Positions 29,539 through 41,190 of a DNA stretch of 64,000 bases are shown here, piece by piece. A program made the position numbers and the translations under genes. Numbering within the stretch: the first letter of the stretch is position 1; each line of letters opens with the position of its first letter. The notes under the pieces are model-generated. The model was not told where the DNA came from, did not search any database, and was given only the letters and a program-made list of their open reading frames with translations. Source of the stretch: Microbacterium sp. zg-Y625 (GTDB taxonomy: Bacteria; Actinomycetota; Actinomycetes; Actinomycetales; Microbacteriaceae); NCBI RefSeq assembly GCF_030246925.1, contig NZ_CP126740.1, positions 744,001 through 808,000 on the forward strand, given 5' to 3'.

Positions 29539-29862
29539 ATGACTGGATCGCAGTATCGCTCGGGCGTTCCCGACAACTGGTTCGTCGATCCCGTCCAGCT
29601 CGGCGTCCCCGGCGTGCGCCGCCCCGTCGAAGACGACGACGGTGCTCTCGCCTGGCAGAGCGACGCGCTGTGCTCTCAGACCGACCCCGAGGCGTTCTTC
29701 CCCGAGAAGGGCGGCTCGACCCGCGACGCCAAACGCGTCTGCGCCTCGTGTGATGTGCGCACCGAATGCCTCGAGTATGCGCTCCGCAACGATGAGCGGT
29801 TCGGCATCTGGGGCGGGCTCAGCGAGCGCGAGCGGCGCAAGCTCAAGCGCCAGGCTTCCTGA
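29539..29862 (+). CDS. whiB2: WhiB-family regulator, WhiB2/WhmD type
   Basis: 107-residue iron-sulfur transcription factor. Four Cys (45, 68, 71, 77) in the C-x22-C-x2-C-x5-C pattern bind the cluster, and FGIWGG (88-93) plus the basic SERERRKLKR tail form the DNA/sigma contact region. The segment CSQTDPEAFFPEKGG and the LEYALRNDERFGIWGG block match the WhiB2/WhmD subgroup, needed for septation and division in mycobacteria and sporulation in Streptomyces. ATG 29539 has a purine-rich GGGGGACGAG site; an upstream start at 29509 would add ten residues. It sits between manA and the giant GT gene, as in related actinobacteria. Confidence 0.93.
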   Translation: MTGSQYRSGVPDNWFVDPVQLGVPGVRRPVEDDDGALAWQSDALCSQTDPEAFFPEKGGSTRDAKRVCASCDVRTECLEYALRNDERFGIWGGLSERERRKLKRQAS

Positions 29863-29929
29863 GCCGATCCGCCCGACCCGCGCGCGGCGGCGTGGGATGC
29901 GGCTTTCACGCGCTTAGGCTGTCCCCGTC

Positions 29930-32779
29930 ATGCCCGCCCGAGTCCACGCCATCCTCGTCGTGCGCCCCGACGGCCGCACCCCCGCCGCTTTCCATCTGCG
30001 ACGCACGCTTGCCGCCCTCGACGCGCAGACCCGCCCCGTCGATGCTCTGACGATCGTGCTGTGCGGGGAGGACGAGAACCTCCGTCAGCTGGCGGCCGAC
30101 TCGCGCGCCGAGGGCGTGATCTCCGCACCGCGGTCCACCCGCTACGCCGAGGCGGCAGCCCTTGCCACGCATCGGGTGACCGGTGACGCGGTATGGCTGC
30201 TGGCCCAGGACACCGCTCCCGAGCCGCAGGCGCTCGCGCGGCTCGCCGGCGCCCTCGAGCTCGCGCCCTCCGTCGCCTTCGCCGCCCCGAAGCTCGTCCG
30301 CTGGGACGACCGGGGAGAGATCGTCTCGCTCGGGGTGTCGATGACCAGGCTGGGCCGGGCGGTCGGGCTCGCCGACGGCCAGCTCGATCAGGGTCAGCAT
30401 GACGCGGGGCAGGACGTGCTCGCGGCCGACGTCCGCGGTGTGCTCGTGCGCACCGCGGTCTGGCGCGAGCTCCGCGGACTCGATCGGGGACTGTCGGGCG
30501 CCGACGAGGGTCTCGATCTGGGCGTCCGCGCCCGACTGGCCGGCGGCCGCGTCACGCTCGTGCCGACCGCCGTCGTGGCGGTCGCCGGCGACGGCGTGGC
30601 GGGGCTCCCCGATGTCTATGGCTCGCGCCGCCGGATGCGGCGCGCGTTCGCCGTGCGCACCGCACAGCTGCACCGTCGGCTCGTGTACGCCGCGGCGCCG
30701 GTGCTGCCGCTGCAGTGGCTGGCGATCCTGCCGATCGCGCTCTGGCGCACGATCGTGCATCTGGTGGCCAAGCGGCCCGCCCAGATCTGGCCGGAATGGG
30801 CGGCGGCGGCCGTCGCGATGGCGCGCATCCCGGCCGTGGCCCGGGCGCGCGGCGGCATCCGCCGCACCCGGCGCGTGTCGTGGCAGAGCCTGGCGCCGCT
30901 GCGCATCGGCCGCGCCGACCTGCGCACGAACCTCGCGCTCACCGACGACTCCGACCGGCTCGCCGATGCCCGCCGCACCGAGCTGCGCTTCTTCAGCGGC
31001 GGCGGAGCGTGGGCGGTGCTGGCGGCGCTCGTCGTCTCGGTCGCCGCGTTCCCGGCCCTGCTGGCGTGGCCGGTGCTCGGGGGCGGCGCGCTGGCTCCGC
31101 TGCGCGACACCGTGGCGCAGCTGTGGGCGGATGCCGCCTACGGTCAGCGCCCCCTGGGCCTGGACACCGTCGGCGCCGCCGACCCCTTCTCGGCGATCGT
31201 CGCCGCCATCGGCTCGCTGTCGCCGGCCGCGCCGTCCCAGGCGCTCGTCGTGCTCTGGGTGCTCGCCCTGCCCCTGGCGGTGCTCGGGGGCTGGTTCGCC
31301 GCGACCCGCGTGACCGATCGCTCGCTGCTGCGCATCACCGGCGGCGTCGCGTGGGCGCTGGCGCCCACCTTCCTCAACGTCCTCGTGGAGCCGCGGCCCG
31401 CTGCGGTGATCCTGCACCTGCTGCTGCCGTGGCTCTTCTACGCGGGCTCGGTCGCGCACCGGTCGTGGGCAGCCGCCGGGATGGCATCCCTTCTGCTCGC
31501 CGGGGTTGCCGCGTCTGCACCCTCGCTCGTCCCCGCTCTCCTGGTGCTGTGGGTCGTCGCCCTCGCGATCACCCTGGTGCGCCGGGCCGGCCGGAGCGCT
31601 GCGCGCGTGGCGTGGCTCGTGGTGCCCTCCGCGGCGATGGCCGCCCCCCTGGTGTGGCAGCAGCTCACGGCAGGCAACCCCTGGGGCCTTCTCGCCGACC
31701 CCGGCGTGCCGTGGGCGGGGGCTGTCGCGACGGCGGACGCCGCCGGACGGGCCCTCCTCGCCGCCGGCTTCCCGACCCCCGACCCGGGCGGCTGGGGAGG
31801 GCTGCTCGGCGGTGGCCCGACCTGGTGGGTGCCGCTGCTGGTGGCACTGCCGACGCTTCTGGCCCTCATCGCCCCGTTGACGGTGCGCTGGGCGGCGGGC
31901 GTGCTGCTGCTGTCGACCGCGGCGCTGGGAATCGCCACCGCGTTCGCGGCCGTCGCCATCTCGGTCGCCGTGACCCCCGCCGCACAGCCGGTCGTCGTGT
32001 GGCCGGGCGCGGGGCTGAGCCTGGCCTGGCTCGGCGTCATCGGCGCGGCGCTGCTCACCCTCGACGTCGTGCCGGCCGTGCCGACGGTGCGCGTGGTGGG
32101 CGCGACCGCCGTGATGGGGGTGCTCGCCGTGTGCGCGATCCCCGCCCTCACTGCGCAGGCACGGGATGCCGCCGCCCTCACCGAGGGTGCCGCGAGCACC
32201 CTCCCCGCCTATGTGGCAGCCGAAGGCCGCGGATCGCCGTCGCTCGGCACCATCGTGATCGCGCCCCTCGCGGACGGCTCGATCGCCGCCGATGTCGTAT
32301 GGGGTGCCAGCGAGACCCTCGGCGGCCAGAGCACGCTGCACTCGACGCGGGTGGATGCCACCCCCGCCGACCGGGAGACCGCCGAGCTGATCGCGGACCT
32401 CGTCACCGATGCGGCCGATGACGCCGTGGCCCCGCTCGCCGAGCGCGGCATCGCCTTCGTTCTGCTCGCCCCGACCGCCGAGCCCGTCACCGAGGCGGCG
32501 CAGTCGCTGCGCCGCACGGCGGCGATCGCGCTGGACCAGCGTGACCGGCTGGAGCCGGTCGGCGAAACGGCGCGGGGATCGCTCTGGCGCGTGTCGGGCG
32601 ACATCGAGCCGCGCCCCGGTGCCGACCGGCAGGTCGCGGCGATCGCGCGCTGGATCTTCGCCGGCGAGGCCCTGGTGCTCATCATCGCGGTGCTGTTGGC
32701 GATACCGACGGCCCAGACCCGCCGCGATGCCCGTCGGGTGCCGCGGGTCGTCGGCCTTCGGGCAGGGGAGGGACGATGA
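29930..32779 (+). CDS. Large glycosyltransferase/multipass membrane fusion protein
   Basis: 949 residues. Residues 1-~230 form a GT2-like domain (HAILVVRPDGRTPAAFHLRR, TLAALDAQTRPVDALTIVL, VWLLAQDTAPEPQAL) in which the classic DxD is replaced by QDT. Residues ~240-~720 have many hydrophobic helices; ~720-920 is extracytoplasmic (VIAPLADGSIAADVVWG), with a final helix and a basic tail. It may be a membrane-bound glycosyltransferase of envelope assembly. TAGGCT lies nine bases before the ATG. The DUF5719 gene overlaps its stop (ATGA), and these two genes usually travel together beside whiB2. Confidence 0.82.
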   Translation: MPARVHAILVVRPDGRTPAAFHLRRTLAALDAQTRPVDALTIVLCGEDENLRQLAADSRAEGVISAPRSTRYAEAAALATHRVTGDAVWLLAQDTAPEPQALARLAGALELAPSVAFAAPKLVRWDDRGEIVSLGVSMTRLGRAVGLADGQLDQGQHDAGQDVLAADVRGVLVRTAVWRELRGLDRGLSGADEGLDLGVRARLAGGRVTLVPTAVVAVAGDGVAGLPDVYGSRRRMRRAFAVRTAQLHRRLVYAAAPVLPLQWLAILPIALWRTIVHLVAKRPAQIWPEWAAAAVAMARIPAVARARGGIRRTRRVSWQSLAPLRIGRADLRTNLALTDDSDRLADARRTELRFFSGGGAWAVLAALVVSVAAFPALLAWPVLGGGALAPLRDTVAQLWADAAYGQRPLGLDTVGAADPFSAIVAAIGSLSPAAPSQALVVLWVLALPLAVLGGWFAATRVTDRSLLRITGGVAWALAPTFLNVLVEPRPAAVILHLLLPWLFYAGSVAHRSWAAAGMASLLLAGVAASAPSLVPALLVLWVVALAITLVRRAGRSAARVAWLVVPSAAMAAPLVWQQLTAGNPWGLLADPGVPWAGAVATADAAGRALLAAGFPTPDPGGWGGLLGGGPTWWVPLLVALPTLLALIAPLTVRWAAGVLLLSTAALGIATAFAAVAISVAVTPAAQPVVVWPGAGLSLAWLGVIGAALLTLDVVPAVPTVRVVGATAVMGVLAVCAIPALTAQARDAAALTEGAASTLPAYVAAEGRGSPSLGTIVIAPLADGSIAADVVWGASETLGGQSTLHSTRVDATPADRETAELIADLVTDAADDAVAPLAERGIAFVLLAPTAEPVTEAAQSLRRTAAIALDQRDRLEPVGETARGSLWRVSGDIEPRPGADRQVAAIARWIFAGEALVLIIAVLLAIPTAQTRRDARRVPRVVGLRAGEGR

Positions 32780-34173
32780 CCACCACCAGGTCCCGCTGGG
32801 CCACCAGTGCACGGCTGGCCGGCGGCACGGTCGCGGCGGTCGCGCTCGTCGCCGGCACGGTCACCGCCGCCGCCGTGACCTGGCCCGCCCACGAACGCGC
32901 CCCCATCAGCGTGGTCGCGACGCCCGCACCGTCGGAGTCGGTGGTCGCGTGCCCCGGTGGCCTCTTGGCGATCGGCCGCGACGCGACGCTGGCAGGCTCG
33001 GTGTCGGTCGTCGCCGAGGCCACGACCACCGTCGGCACGGCCGCCGGGCAGACCGAGCCGACGCCCGAGGTGCTGACGGTCCCCGGGATCGAGGGCTCCG
33101 CGCCCGCGGTCTTCTCGGCCCCTCCCGCCGGCGACACCCGCACCGATCTCGCCGCCGCCTCGTCGGCGTCGGTCGCCGCAGAGGATCTCTCCGGCTTCGC
33201 TGCGGCCTCCTGCGCCCCACCCCTCCTGGAATCGTGGATCGTCGGCGGAGCGACCACCACGGGTTCGTCGGGCCTGCTGCTGCTGGCGAACCCGGGCAGC
33301 GTCCCCGCCACCGTCCAGATCACCGCCTACGGTGCGGCCGGTCCGCAGACACCGCCTGCGGGCCAGCTCGTCGTCGCTCCCGGGACGCAGCGCGTGGTCC
33401 CCCTGGCCGGTCTGGTGCGCGGCGAGCAGAGCCCCGTGCTGCACCTGGTCTCCACCGGCGCCCCCGTGCAGGCCTCGCTGCAGGCGAGCATCACCCGCAC
33501 GCTCCTCGCCGGCGGTGTCGACCAGGTGGGCGCCATCATCGCCCCAGACACCGAGCTGGTCTTCCCGGGCGTCGCCGTGAACGCCCCGCCCGGGGTGGAG
33601 GGCGCATCGGACCCCACCGCCGTCGTGCGACTGCTGGCCCCCTCCACGCCCACCACCGCCACGGTGACGGTGCGAAGCGGCGACCGTGAGGTCGCCACGC
33701 GCGAGGTGCCGCTCGAGGCGGGACTGCCGCTGGAACTCGACCTCGGCGCGCTCGCGGTCGGCGCCTACAGCGTGCACGTCGCCGCCGACGCCGCCGTCGT
33801 CGGCGGGGTGTGGACGACCACCGGGTTCGGCGAGGGAGACGACTTCGCCTGGCACACGCCAGCCCCGCGACTGGACGGCGCGACCCTCGTGGCCGTGGCG
33901 GCGGGGCCGTCGCCGGTTCTGACGCTGGCGGCGCCCGCAGGCGAGGCGGTCACGGCGACGCTGACGGCCGACGCCGGCGCGGGCGCCGCGCAGCAGGTGA
34001 CCGTGCCCGCCGGCGGGACGGTCGAGGTCGACGTCTCGGAGGGCGCGATCTACCGGCTCGAAGCGGCCGAGCCGGTCCATGCCGCGGTCGGCTTCGCCGG
34101 CGACGGCGCGCTGGCCGCCTACCCCGTCTGGCCCGCTGACGCGGCGGCATCCCCGCTCGTCGTCCACCCCTGA
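32776..34173 (+). CDS. DUF5719-family secreted/membrane-anchored protein
   Basis: 465 residues with one N-terminal hydrophobic segment (~12-35) that acts as signal peptide or anchor. The remainder is Ala/Val/Thr-rich and beta-strand-like with no recognised catalytic motif. Repeated patterns such as LLLLANPGSVPATVQITAYG and ATVTVRSGDREVATREV look like tandem immunoglobulin-like sandwich domains. It is translationally coupled to the GT-membrane fusion gene, so the two products probably act together at the cell surface. The family name is from recalled gene context; the function is unknown. Confidence 0.82.
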   Translation: MTTTRSRWATSARLAGGTVAAVALVAGTVTAAAVTWPAHERAPISVVATPAPSESVVACPGGLLAIGRDATLAGSVSVVAEATTTVGTAAGQTEPTPEVLTVPGIEGSAPAVFSAPPAGDTRTDLAAASSASVAAEDLSGFAAASCAPPLLESWIVGGATTTGSSGLLLLANPGSVPATVQITAYGAAGPQTPPAGQLVVAPGTQRVVPLAGLVRGEQSPVLHLVSTGAPVQASLQASITRTLLAGGVDQVGAIIAPDTELVFPGVAVNAPPGVEGASDPTAVVRLLAPSTPTTATVTVRSGDREVATREVPLEAGLPLELDLGALAVGAYSVHVAADAAVVGGVWTTTGFGEGDDFAWHTPAPRLDGATLVAVAAGPSPVLTLAAPAGEAVTATLTADAGAGAAQQVTVPAGGTVEVDVSEGAIYRLEAAEPVHAAVGFAGDGALAAYPVWPADAAASPLVVHP

Positions 34174-34176
34174 GCT

Positions 34177-34182
34177 TAGGAT
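34177..34182 (+). promoter_or_regulatory. -10-like TAGGAT for leaderless gene at 34189
   Basis: TAGGAT ends six bases before ATG 34189, three bases after the DUF5719 stop. No ribosome site lies between. Confidence 0.5.
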
Positions 34183-34188
34183 GGGCAC

Positions 34189-34626
34189 ATGATGCGGCGC
34201 CGTCTGAGAACCGAGACCGTCGCCCGCCCGCGGCCGTCCCGTCACGGCCGTCACGGTCGCGACGGGCGCAGCCCCGTCGTGCGCCCGCCGCTGCCCCCGC
34301 TGGACACCCGCGCCGAGCGCTTCGACCTGGCCGTGGGAGCGGCGGCGGAGTTCCTGCGCAGCGCCTGGGAGGACCTGCGGGATGTGCGCTTCGAGGTCGG
34401 CGAGATGCCGGATGCCGCGGACGACGGCGGCATCCCGCGCTGGAGCGTGCTGCCCGATCAGCAGCGCATCATCCTGTACCGCCTGCCGATCGAGCGCCTC
34501 AGCCGGCCGCACCGGGAGGACGAGCTGCACCGGCGCATGATCATCGAGAGCTGCGTCTTCCGTGCGGCCGCCGAATACCTCGACAAGGATCCCTGGGACC
34601 TGGGCCCCGAGCGCTTCCGCTTCTGA
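34189..34626 (+). CDS. Metallopeptidase-like (zincin-like) family protein lacking HExxH
   Basis: 145 residues. The block RFDLAVGAAAEFLRSAWEDL, then FEVGEMPDA and RIILYRLPIERLSR, is typical of the actinobacterial metallopeptidase family (PF06262-like, by recall). The helix where other members carry the zinc motif HExxH reads RRMIIESCVFRAAAEYL, with no such motif, so catalysis by a normal zincin mechanism is doubtful. The first ~35 residues are basic and probably disordered. Paired with DUF3499 next door, as Rv3259/Rv3258c are in mycobacteria. Confidence 0.8.
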   Translation: MMRRRLRTETVARPRPSRHGRHGRDGRSPVVRPPLPPLDTRAERFDLAVGAAAEFLRSAWEDLRDVRFEVGEMPDAADDGGIPRWSVLPDQQRIILYRLPIERLSRPHREDELHRRMIIESCVFRAAAEYLDKDPWDLGPERFRF

Positions 34627-34667
34627 GGCATGCCGCGCGGCGTGCGGCCCGGCCCGCACCTCGGCGA

Positions 34668-34673
34668 TAGCGT
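34668..34673 (+). promoter_or_regulatory. -10-like TAGCGT for leaderless DUF3499 gene
   Basis: TAGCGT ends seven bases before ATG 34681. GTG codons at 34672 and 34675 are in frame and would be alternative starts, but then no -10 would be left. Confidence 0.45.
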
Positions 34674-34680
34674 GGTGACG

Positions 34681-34887
34681 ATGCGCGAGAGACTGTGTTC
34701 CAAGGTCGGGTGCGCCCGGGAAGCCGTGACGACCCTCACGTTCGACTACGGCGACCAGATGGCGGCCCTCGGACCCCTGGGCGGCGGGGGAGACCCGCAC
34801 GCCCACGACCTCTGCGCCATCCACACCGAGCGGCTCTCGGTGCCCAAGGGATGGGTCGTCGTGCGCCACGAGACGCTGCGCGTCTGA
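34681..34887 (+). CDS. DUF3499-family small zinc-ribbon-like protein
   Basis: 68 residues. CSKVGC near the start and C-AIH later give a likely metal-binding set. [17 protein letters not shown] and [15 protein letters not shown] are strongly conserved in this actinobacterial family. I placed the start at ATG 34681, so the protein begins MRERLCSK, the usual family N-terminus. The function is unknown; its constant pairing with the metallopeptidase-like gene suggests a shared process. Confidence 0.88.
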   Translation: MRERLCSKVGCAREAVTTLTFDYGDQMAALGPLGGGGDPHAHDLCAIHTERLSVPKGWVVVRHETLRV

Positions 34888-34927
34888 CACCCGGCCCGCC
34901 TCCGGCGGTGCGTGGCACAATGACGGC

Positions 34928-36385
34928 ATGCCGACCCAGACGCCTGCCCTCACGTACGCCGTCGCCGATCTGTCGCTCGCCGAGGCGGGGCGCCACCAGC
35001 TGCGCCTGGCCGAGAACGAGATGCCGGGTCTCATGGCCCTGCGCGCCGCGTTCGGGCCCTCCCAGCCTCTGGCCGGTGCGCGTATCGCGGGTTCGCTGCA
35101 CATGACGGTGCAGACGGCCGTGCTGATCGAGACGCTCGTCGCCCTCGGGGCCCAGGTGCGCTGGGCCAGCTGCAACATCTTCTCCACCCAGGACGAGGCC
35201 GCCGCCGCCGTCGTCGTCGGCCCGGACGGCACGGTCGACGAGCCGCGCGGCGTGCCGGTCTTCGCGTGGAAGGGCGAGACGCTCGAGGAGTACTGGGACC
35301 TCGCCGACCGCATCTTCGACTGGAGCGACGAGGGCTTCGACGGACCGAACCTCATCCTCGACGACGGCGGAGATGCCACCCTCCTCGTCCACAAGGGCGT
35401 CGAGTTCGAGAAGACCGGGGCGGTGCCGGATGCCGCCCCCGACGACCCCGCCGAGTACCGTGTCATCCTCGACGTGCTGCGCCGCAGCCTCGCCCGCGAC
35501 CCGCAGCGCTTCACCCGCATGGCCGCGGGCCTGCTCGGTGTCACCGAGGAGACGACCACCGGCGTGCACCGGCTCTACGAGCTCGCGGCATCCGATCGCC
35601 TGCTCTTCCCCGCGATCAACGTCAACGACTCGGTGACGAAGTCCAAGTTCGACAACAAGTACGGCATCCGCCATTCGCTGCCCGACGGCCTCAACCGCGC
35701 CACCGACGTGCTCATCGGCGGCAAGGTCGCGTTCGTCTGCGGCTACGGCGATGTCGGAAAGGGCGCGGCCGAGGCCCTGCGCGGCCAGGGCGCGCGCGTC
35801 ATCGTGAGCGAGGTCGACCCGATCTGCGCGCTGCAGGCGGCGATGGACGGATACCAGGTGGCGCGGCTCGCCGACGTCGCGGACCAGGTGGACATCCTCA
35901 TCACCGGCACCGGCAACAAGGACGTCGTCACCGTGGACGACCTGCTGGCGCTCAAGCACCTCGCGATCGTCGGCAACGTCGGGCATTTCGACAACGAGAT
36001 CGACATGGCGGGGCTTGAGGCACTCTCCGGGGCCGAGCGCGTGGAGATCAAGCCGCAGGTGCATGAGTGGCGGCTGCCCACGGGGCGCAGCGTCCTGGTG
36101 CTCAGCGAGGGGCGGCTGATGAACCTCGGCAACGCCACCGGCCACCCGTCCTTCGTGATGAGCGCGTCCTTCACCAACCAGGTGCTGGCGCAGATCGAGC
36201 TGTTCACCCGACGCGAGGAGTACCCGACCGCGGTGTACACGCTCCCCAAGCACCTCGACGAGAAGGTCGCCCGGCTCCATCTCGATGCCCTCGGCGTGCA
36301 GCTGACCACCCTCACGCCGGCGCAGGCGGCCTACATCGGCGTGCCGGTCGAGGGCCCCTACAAGCTGGACCACTACCGGTACTGA
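34928..36385 (+). CDS. ahcY: Adenosylhomocysteinase (S-adenosylhomocysteine hydrolase)
   Basis: NAD-dependent enzyme that splits S-adenosylhomocysteine to adenosine and homocysteine in the methylation cycle. 485 residues. Features: [20 protein letters not shown] at the substrate site, [16 protein letters not shown], the NAD-binding [35 protein letters not shown] with the catalytic Lys/Asp region, and the C-terminal KLDHYRY. A CACAAT hexamer ends six bases before the ATG, a possible leaderless promoter. Convergent with the RDD gene, 13 bases apart. Confidence 0.98.
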   Translation: MPTQTPALTYAVADLSLAEAGRHQLRLAENEMPGLMALRAAFGPSQPLAGARIAGSLHMTVQTAVLIETLVALGAQVRWASCNIFSTQDEAAAAVVVGPDGTVDEPRGVPVFAWKGETLEEYWDLADRIFDWSDEGFDGPNLILDDGGDATLLVHKGVEFEKTGAVPDAAPDDPAEYRVILDVLRRSLARDPQRFTRMAAGLLGVTEETTTGVHRLYELAASDRLLFPAINVNDSVTKSKFDNKYGIRHSLPDGLNRATDVLIGGKVAFVCGYGDVGKGAAEALRGQGARVIVSEVDPICALQAAMDGYQVARLADVADQVDILITGTGNKDVVTVDDLLALKHLAIVGNVGHFDNEIDMAGLEALSGAERVEIKPQVHEWRLPTGRSVLVLSEGRLMNLGNATGHPSFVMSASFTNQVLAQIELFTRREEYPTAVYTLPKHLDEKVARLHLDALGVQLTTLTPAQAAYIGVPVEGPYKLDHYRY

Positions 36386-36398
36386 GCCTCTCGCGGCG

Positions 36399-37241
36399 TC
36401 AGCGCACCGGGAACCCCCGCGGCGCCACGTCGACGCCGGCGGTCAGTGCGGCCGCGCGCTCGTCCTCCCCGTGCAGCGCCCGCAGTTCGCGCTCGCGGCG
36501 GACCGCCACGACGCCGAGCAGAAAGGTCTCGGGGTCGACCGCGGGCACGGGGGCGACGAATGTCCGCGTCTCGGCGGCCAGCGACATCGCGGTGCGCGTG
36601 CGGGCGGCGGGTTCGAGATCCCGGGCCTGCCGCACGAACTGGGCGATGCGGCGTGCGAGGCGGTCGGGCAGCCGGCCGACGTCGGCGACCGCCGCCCACC
36701 CCGCCAGCACCGGCGGCACCCCAGGGGGCTCCGGCGGCAGCTTCGGGGTGCGGGTGCGTTCGCTGTAGGTGCCGGCCAGCAGGTCGCCGAGGCGCTCCGC
36801 CCGCGGGGTGAAGGCTCCCACGATCCCGGCGACGGCGCCCAGCGTGAACCACAGTTCGAACACGCCCACCAGAGCCCGGATGAACGCCTGCCGGAAACCC
36901 GCCGCCCCGCCGTCGGTGCGCACGATACGGGCGCCGATCACGAGCTTGCCGAGGCTGCGCCCGCGGGTGGCGGTCTCGACCGCGGTCGGGATCACGACGG
37001 TCACGAGCACGAGCACGACGATCGTGAAGACCGAGGTGAGGTCCCCGCCGAGCACGTTGCGCCCCGCCGCCCACGAGGCGGCGGCCGCGAGCAGCAGGAA
37101 CAGCGCCACCCCGGCGACCATGTCGATGAGCACGCCCACCGCGCGCAGGAAGTAGCCGACCGGCTGCACGTCGAGGGCGACGGCTTCGCCCGTGAGGATC
37201 TCGTCCTGCTGGATCTCCACGGCGGGCCCGGGCGTCGGCAT
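36399..37241 (-). CDS. RDD-family membrane protein
   Basis: 280 residues. It has LDVQPVGYFLRAVGVLIDMV, an Arg/Asp-bearing first helix typical of RDD proteins, then helices around VVLVLVTVVIPTAVE and VGVFELWFTLGAVAGIVG, with TRGRSLGKLVIGARIVRTDG between them. The last ~110 residues are soluble and basic. Divergent from the SpoIIM-like gene with 16 bases between the two starts. RDD and SpoIIM genes commonly flank MoxR/DUF58 operons. The transport or stress role of RDD proteins is poorly known. Confidence 0.9.
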   Translation of the reverse strand: MPTPGPAVEIQQDEILTGEAVALDVQPVGYFLRAVGVLIDMVAGVALFLLLAAAASWAAGRNVLGGDLTSVFTIVVLVLVTVVIPTAVETATRGRSLGKLVIGARIVRTDGGAAGFRQAFIRALVGVFELWFTLGAVAGIVGAFTPRAERLGDLLAGTYSERTRTPKLPPEPPGVPPVLAGWAAVADVGRLPDRLARRIAQFVRQARDLEPAARTRTAMSLAAETRTFVAPVPAVDPETFLLGVVAVRRERELRALHGEDERAAALTAGVDVAPRGFPVR

Positions 37242-37244
37242 GGC

Positions 37245-37250
37245 TACAGT
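37245..37250 (+). promoter_or_regulatory. -10-like TACAGT for leaderless SpoIIM-like gene
   Basis: TACAGT ends seven bases before ATG 37258 in the 16-base gap between divergent genes, leaving no room for a leader on the plus strand. Confidence 0.5.
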
Positions 37251-37257
37251 GAATCAC

Positions 37258-38253
37258 ATGGATGCCGACGCCCTCACCGCCGCCCGGCGTGGGGAGTGGG
37301 CGCGTCTGGACGAACTGAGCCGTCGTCGCCGGCTCGGCGGGGCAGAGGCCGACGAGCTGGTCACCCGCTACCGGGCAGCCTCGGCCGATCTCGCCGAACT
37401 GAAGACATCGGCCGGTCGCACCCCCGAGGGCGATTACCTCTCCACTCTGCTCGCGCGCGCCCGCTTGCAGCTGACCGGCACCCCCGACAACGTGCTGCGT
37501 CAGGTGCCGCGGTTCTTCCTGCGGCAGCTGCCGGCAGCCCTCTATCGCCTCCGCTACACGACCCTGGTCATCGCGATCGGCTTCGTCGCGGTCGCCGCCC
37601 TGGTGGCGGCCTGGGTCGCCCGGGACCCGGTGGCGCTGGCGTCGATGGGCAGTCAGGCGCAGCTGGAGCAGTACGCCGAGAACGACTTCACGCAGTACTA
37701 CAGCGAGAATCCCGCGGCCGTCTTCGCAGGGATGGTCTGGACCAACAACGCCTGGATCGCCGCGCAGTGCGTGCTCTTCGGGATCACGGGGCTCTGGCCG
37801 GTGATGGTGCTGGTGCAGAACGCCGTCGGGGTCGGCACGTCGGCGGCGGTGCTGTTCGCCTTCGATCGGGGCGACGTCTTCCTCCTCCACATCGCGCCCC
37901 ACGGACTGCTGGAGCTGACGAGCATCTTCGTCGCCGGCGCGGCGGGGCTCCACATCTTCTGGGCATGGGTGGCGCCGGGAAGGCGGGGGAGGGGCGAGGC
38001 GGTCGCTGCGGCGGGACGGTCGCTGGCGACGGTGGCCATCGGACTGGTGTTCGCCCTCGCGCTCTCGGGCCTGATCGAGGGATTCGTCACTGCGCAGCCC
38101 TGGCCCTGGCCGCTGAAGATCGGCATCGGCGCGGCGGCGCTCGCCGCCTTCCTCGTCTACATGCTCGTCGTCGGCGGCCGTGCCTACCGCCGCGGCGAGA
38201 CGGGCGACCTCACCGAGTACGAGACCGGGACCCCGCGGCTGATCGCCGGCTGA
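37258..38253 (+). CDS. Stage II sporulation protein M (SpoIIM)-like membrane protein
   Basis: 331 residues. A soluble N-terminal ~95 residues (MDADALTAARRGEWARLDEL) precedes five or six hydrophobic helices. Landmarks include RFFLRQLPAALYRLRY before helix 1, NNAWIAAQCVLFGITGLW, and FLLHIAPHGLLELTSIFVAGAAGL, which is the family signature region. In non-sporulating actinobacteria these proteins accompany RDD, MoxR and DUF58 genes; the role is unknown. Here the furA-katG-aqpZ block separates it from DUF58. Confidence 0.9.
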   Translation: MDADALTAARRGEWARLDELSRRRRLGGAEADELVTRYRAASADLAELKTSAGRTPEGDYLSTLLARARLQLTGTPDNVLRQVPRFFLRQLPAALYRLRYTTLVIAIGFVAVAALVAAWVARDPVALASMGSQAQLEQYAENDFTQYYSENPAAVFAGMVWTNNAWIAAQCVLFGITGLWPVMVLVQNAVGVGTSAAVLFAFDRGDVFLLHIAPHGLLELTSIFVAGAAGLHIFWAWVAPGRRGRGEAVAAAGRSLATVAIGLVFALALSGLIEGFVTAQPWPWPLKIGIGAAALAAFLVYMLVVGGRAYRRGETGDLTEYETGTPRLIAG

Positions 38254-38267
38254 CGCCCCCCTGCGTG

Positions 38268-38296
38268 TTTTGTATCAGTCAAAACAACGGTAGGGT
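38268..38296 (+). promoter_or_regulatory. furA promoter with overlapping TTTTG-N7-CAAAA operator candidate
   Basis: TTTTG (38268-38272) and CAAAA (38280-38284) form an AT-rich inverted repeat in otherwise GC-rich DNA. TTTTGT can serve as a weak -35, 17 bases from TAGGGT (38291-38296), which ends six bases before the furA ATG. The operator would cover the -35 and spacer, fitting FurA autorepression as known in mycobacteria. Confidence 0.55.
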
Positions 38297-38302
38297 GGAG
38301 GC

Positions 38303-41130
<2,828 letters not shown>

Positions 41131-41148
41131 TCCACCCGCACGGCAGCC

Positions 41149-41181
41149 AAGCGGCCCGTCCCCTCTCGGGGCGGGCCGCTT
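41149..41181. terminator. Bidirectional terminator between katG and aqpZ
   Basis: AAGCGGCCCG (41149-41158) pairs with CGGGCCGCTT (41172-41181); after a bulged T, CCCC pairs with GGGG around a TCTC loop. The A/T ends suit both strands of these convergent genes. Confidence 0.8.
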
Positions 41182-41190
41182 CGCGTGCGG

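Noticed and set aside
29906..32812. 968-codon open frame on the minus strand
   Set aside because: It mirrors the GT-membrane fusion gene codon for codon. Its product is a low-complexity Arg/Gly/His/Glu mix with no domain, as expected for antisense frames in GC-rich DNA.
32209..35559. 1116-codon minus-strand frame
   Set aside because: It crosses five genes on the other strand and has no coherent domain.
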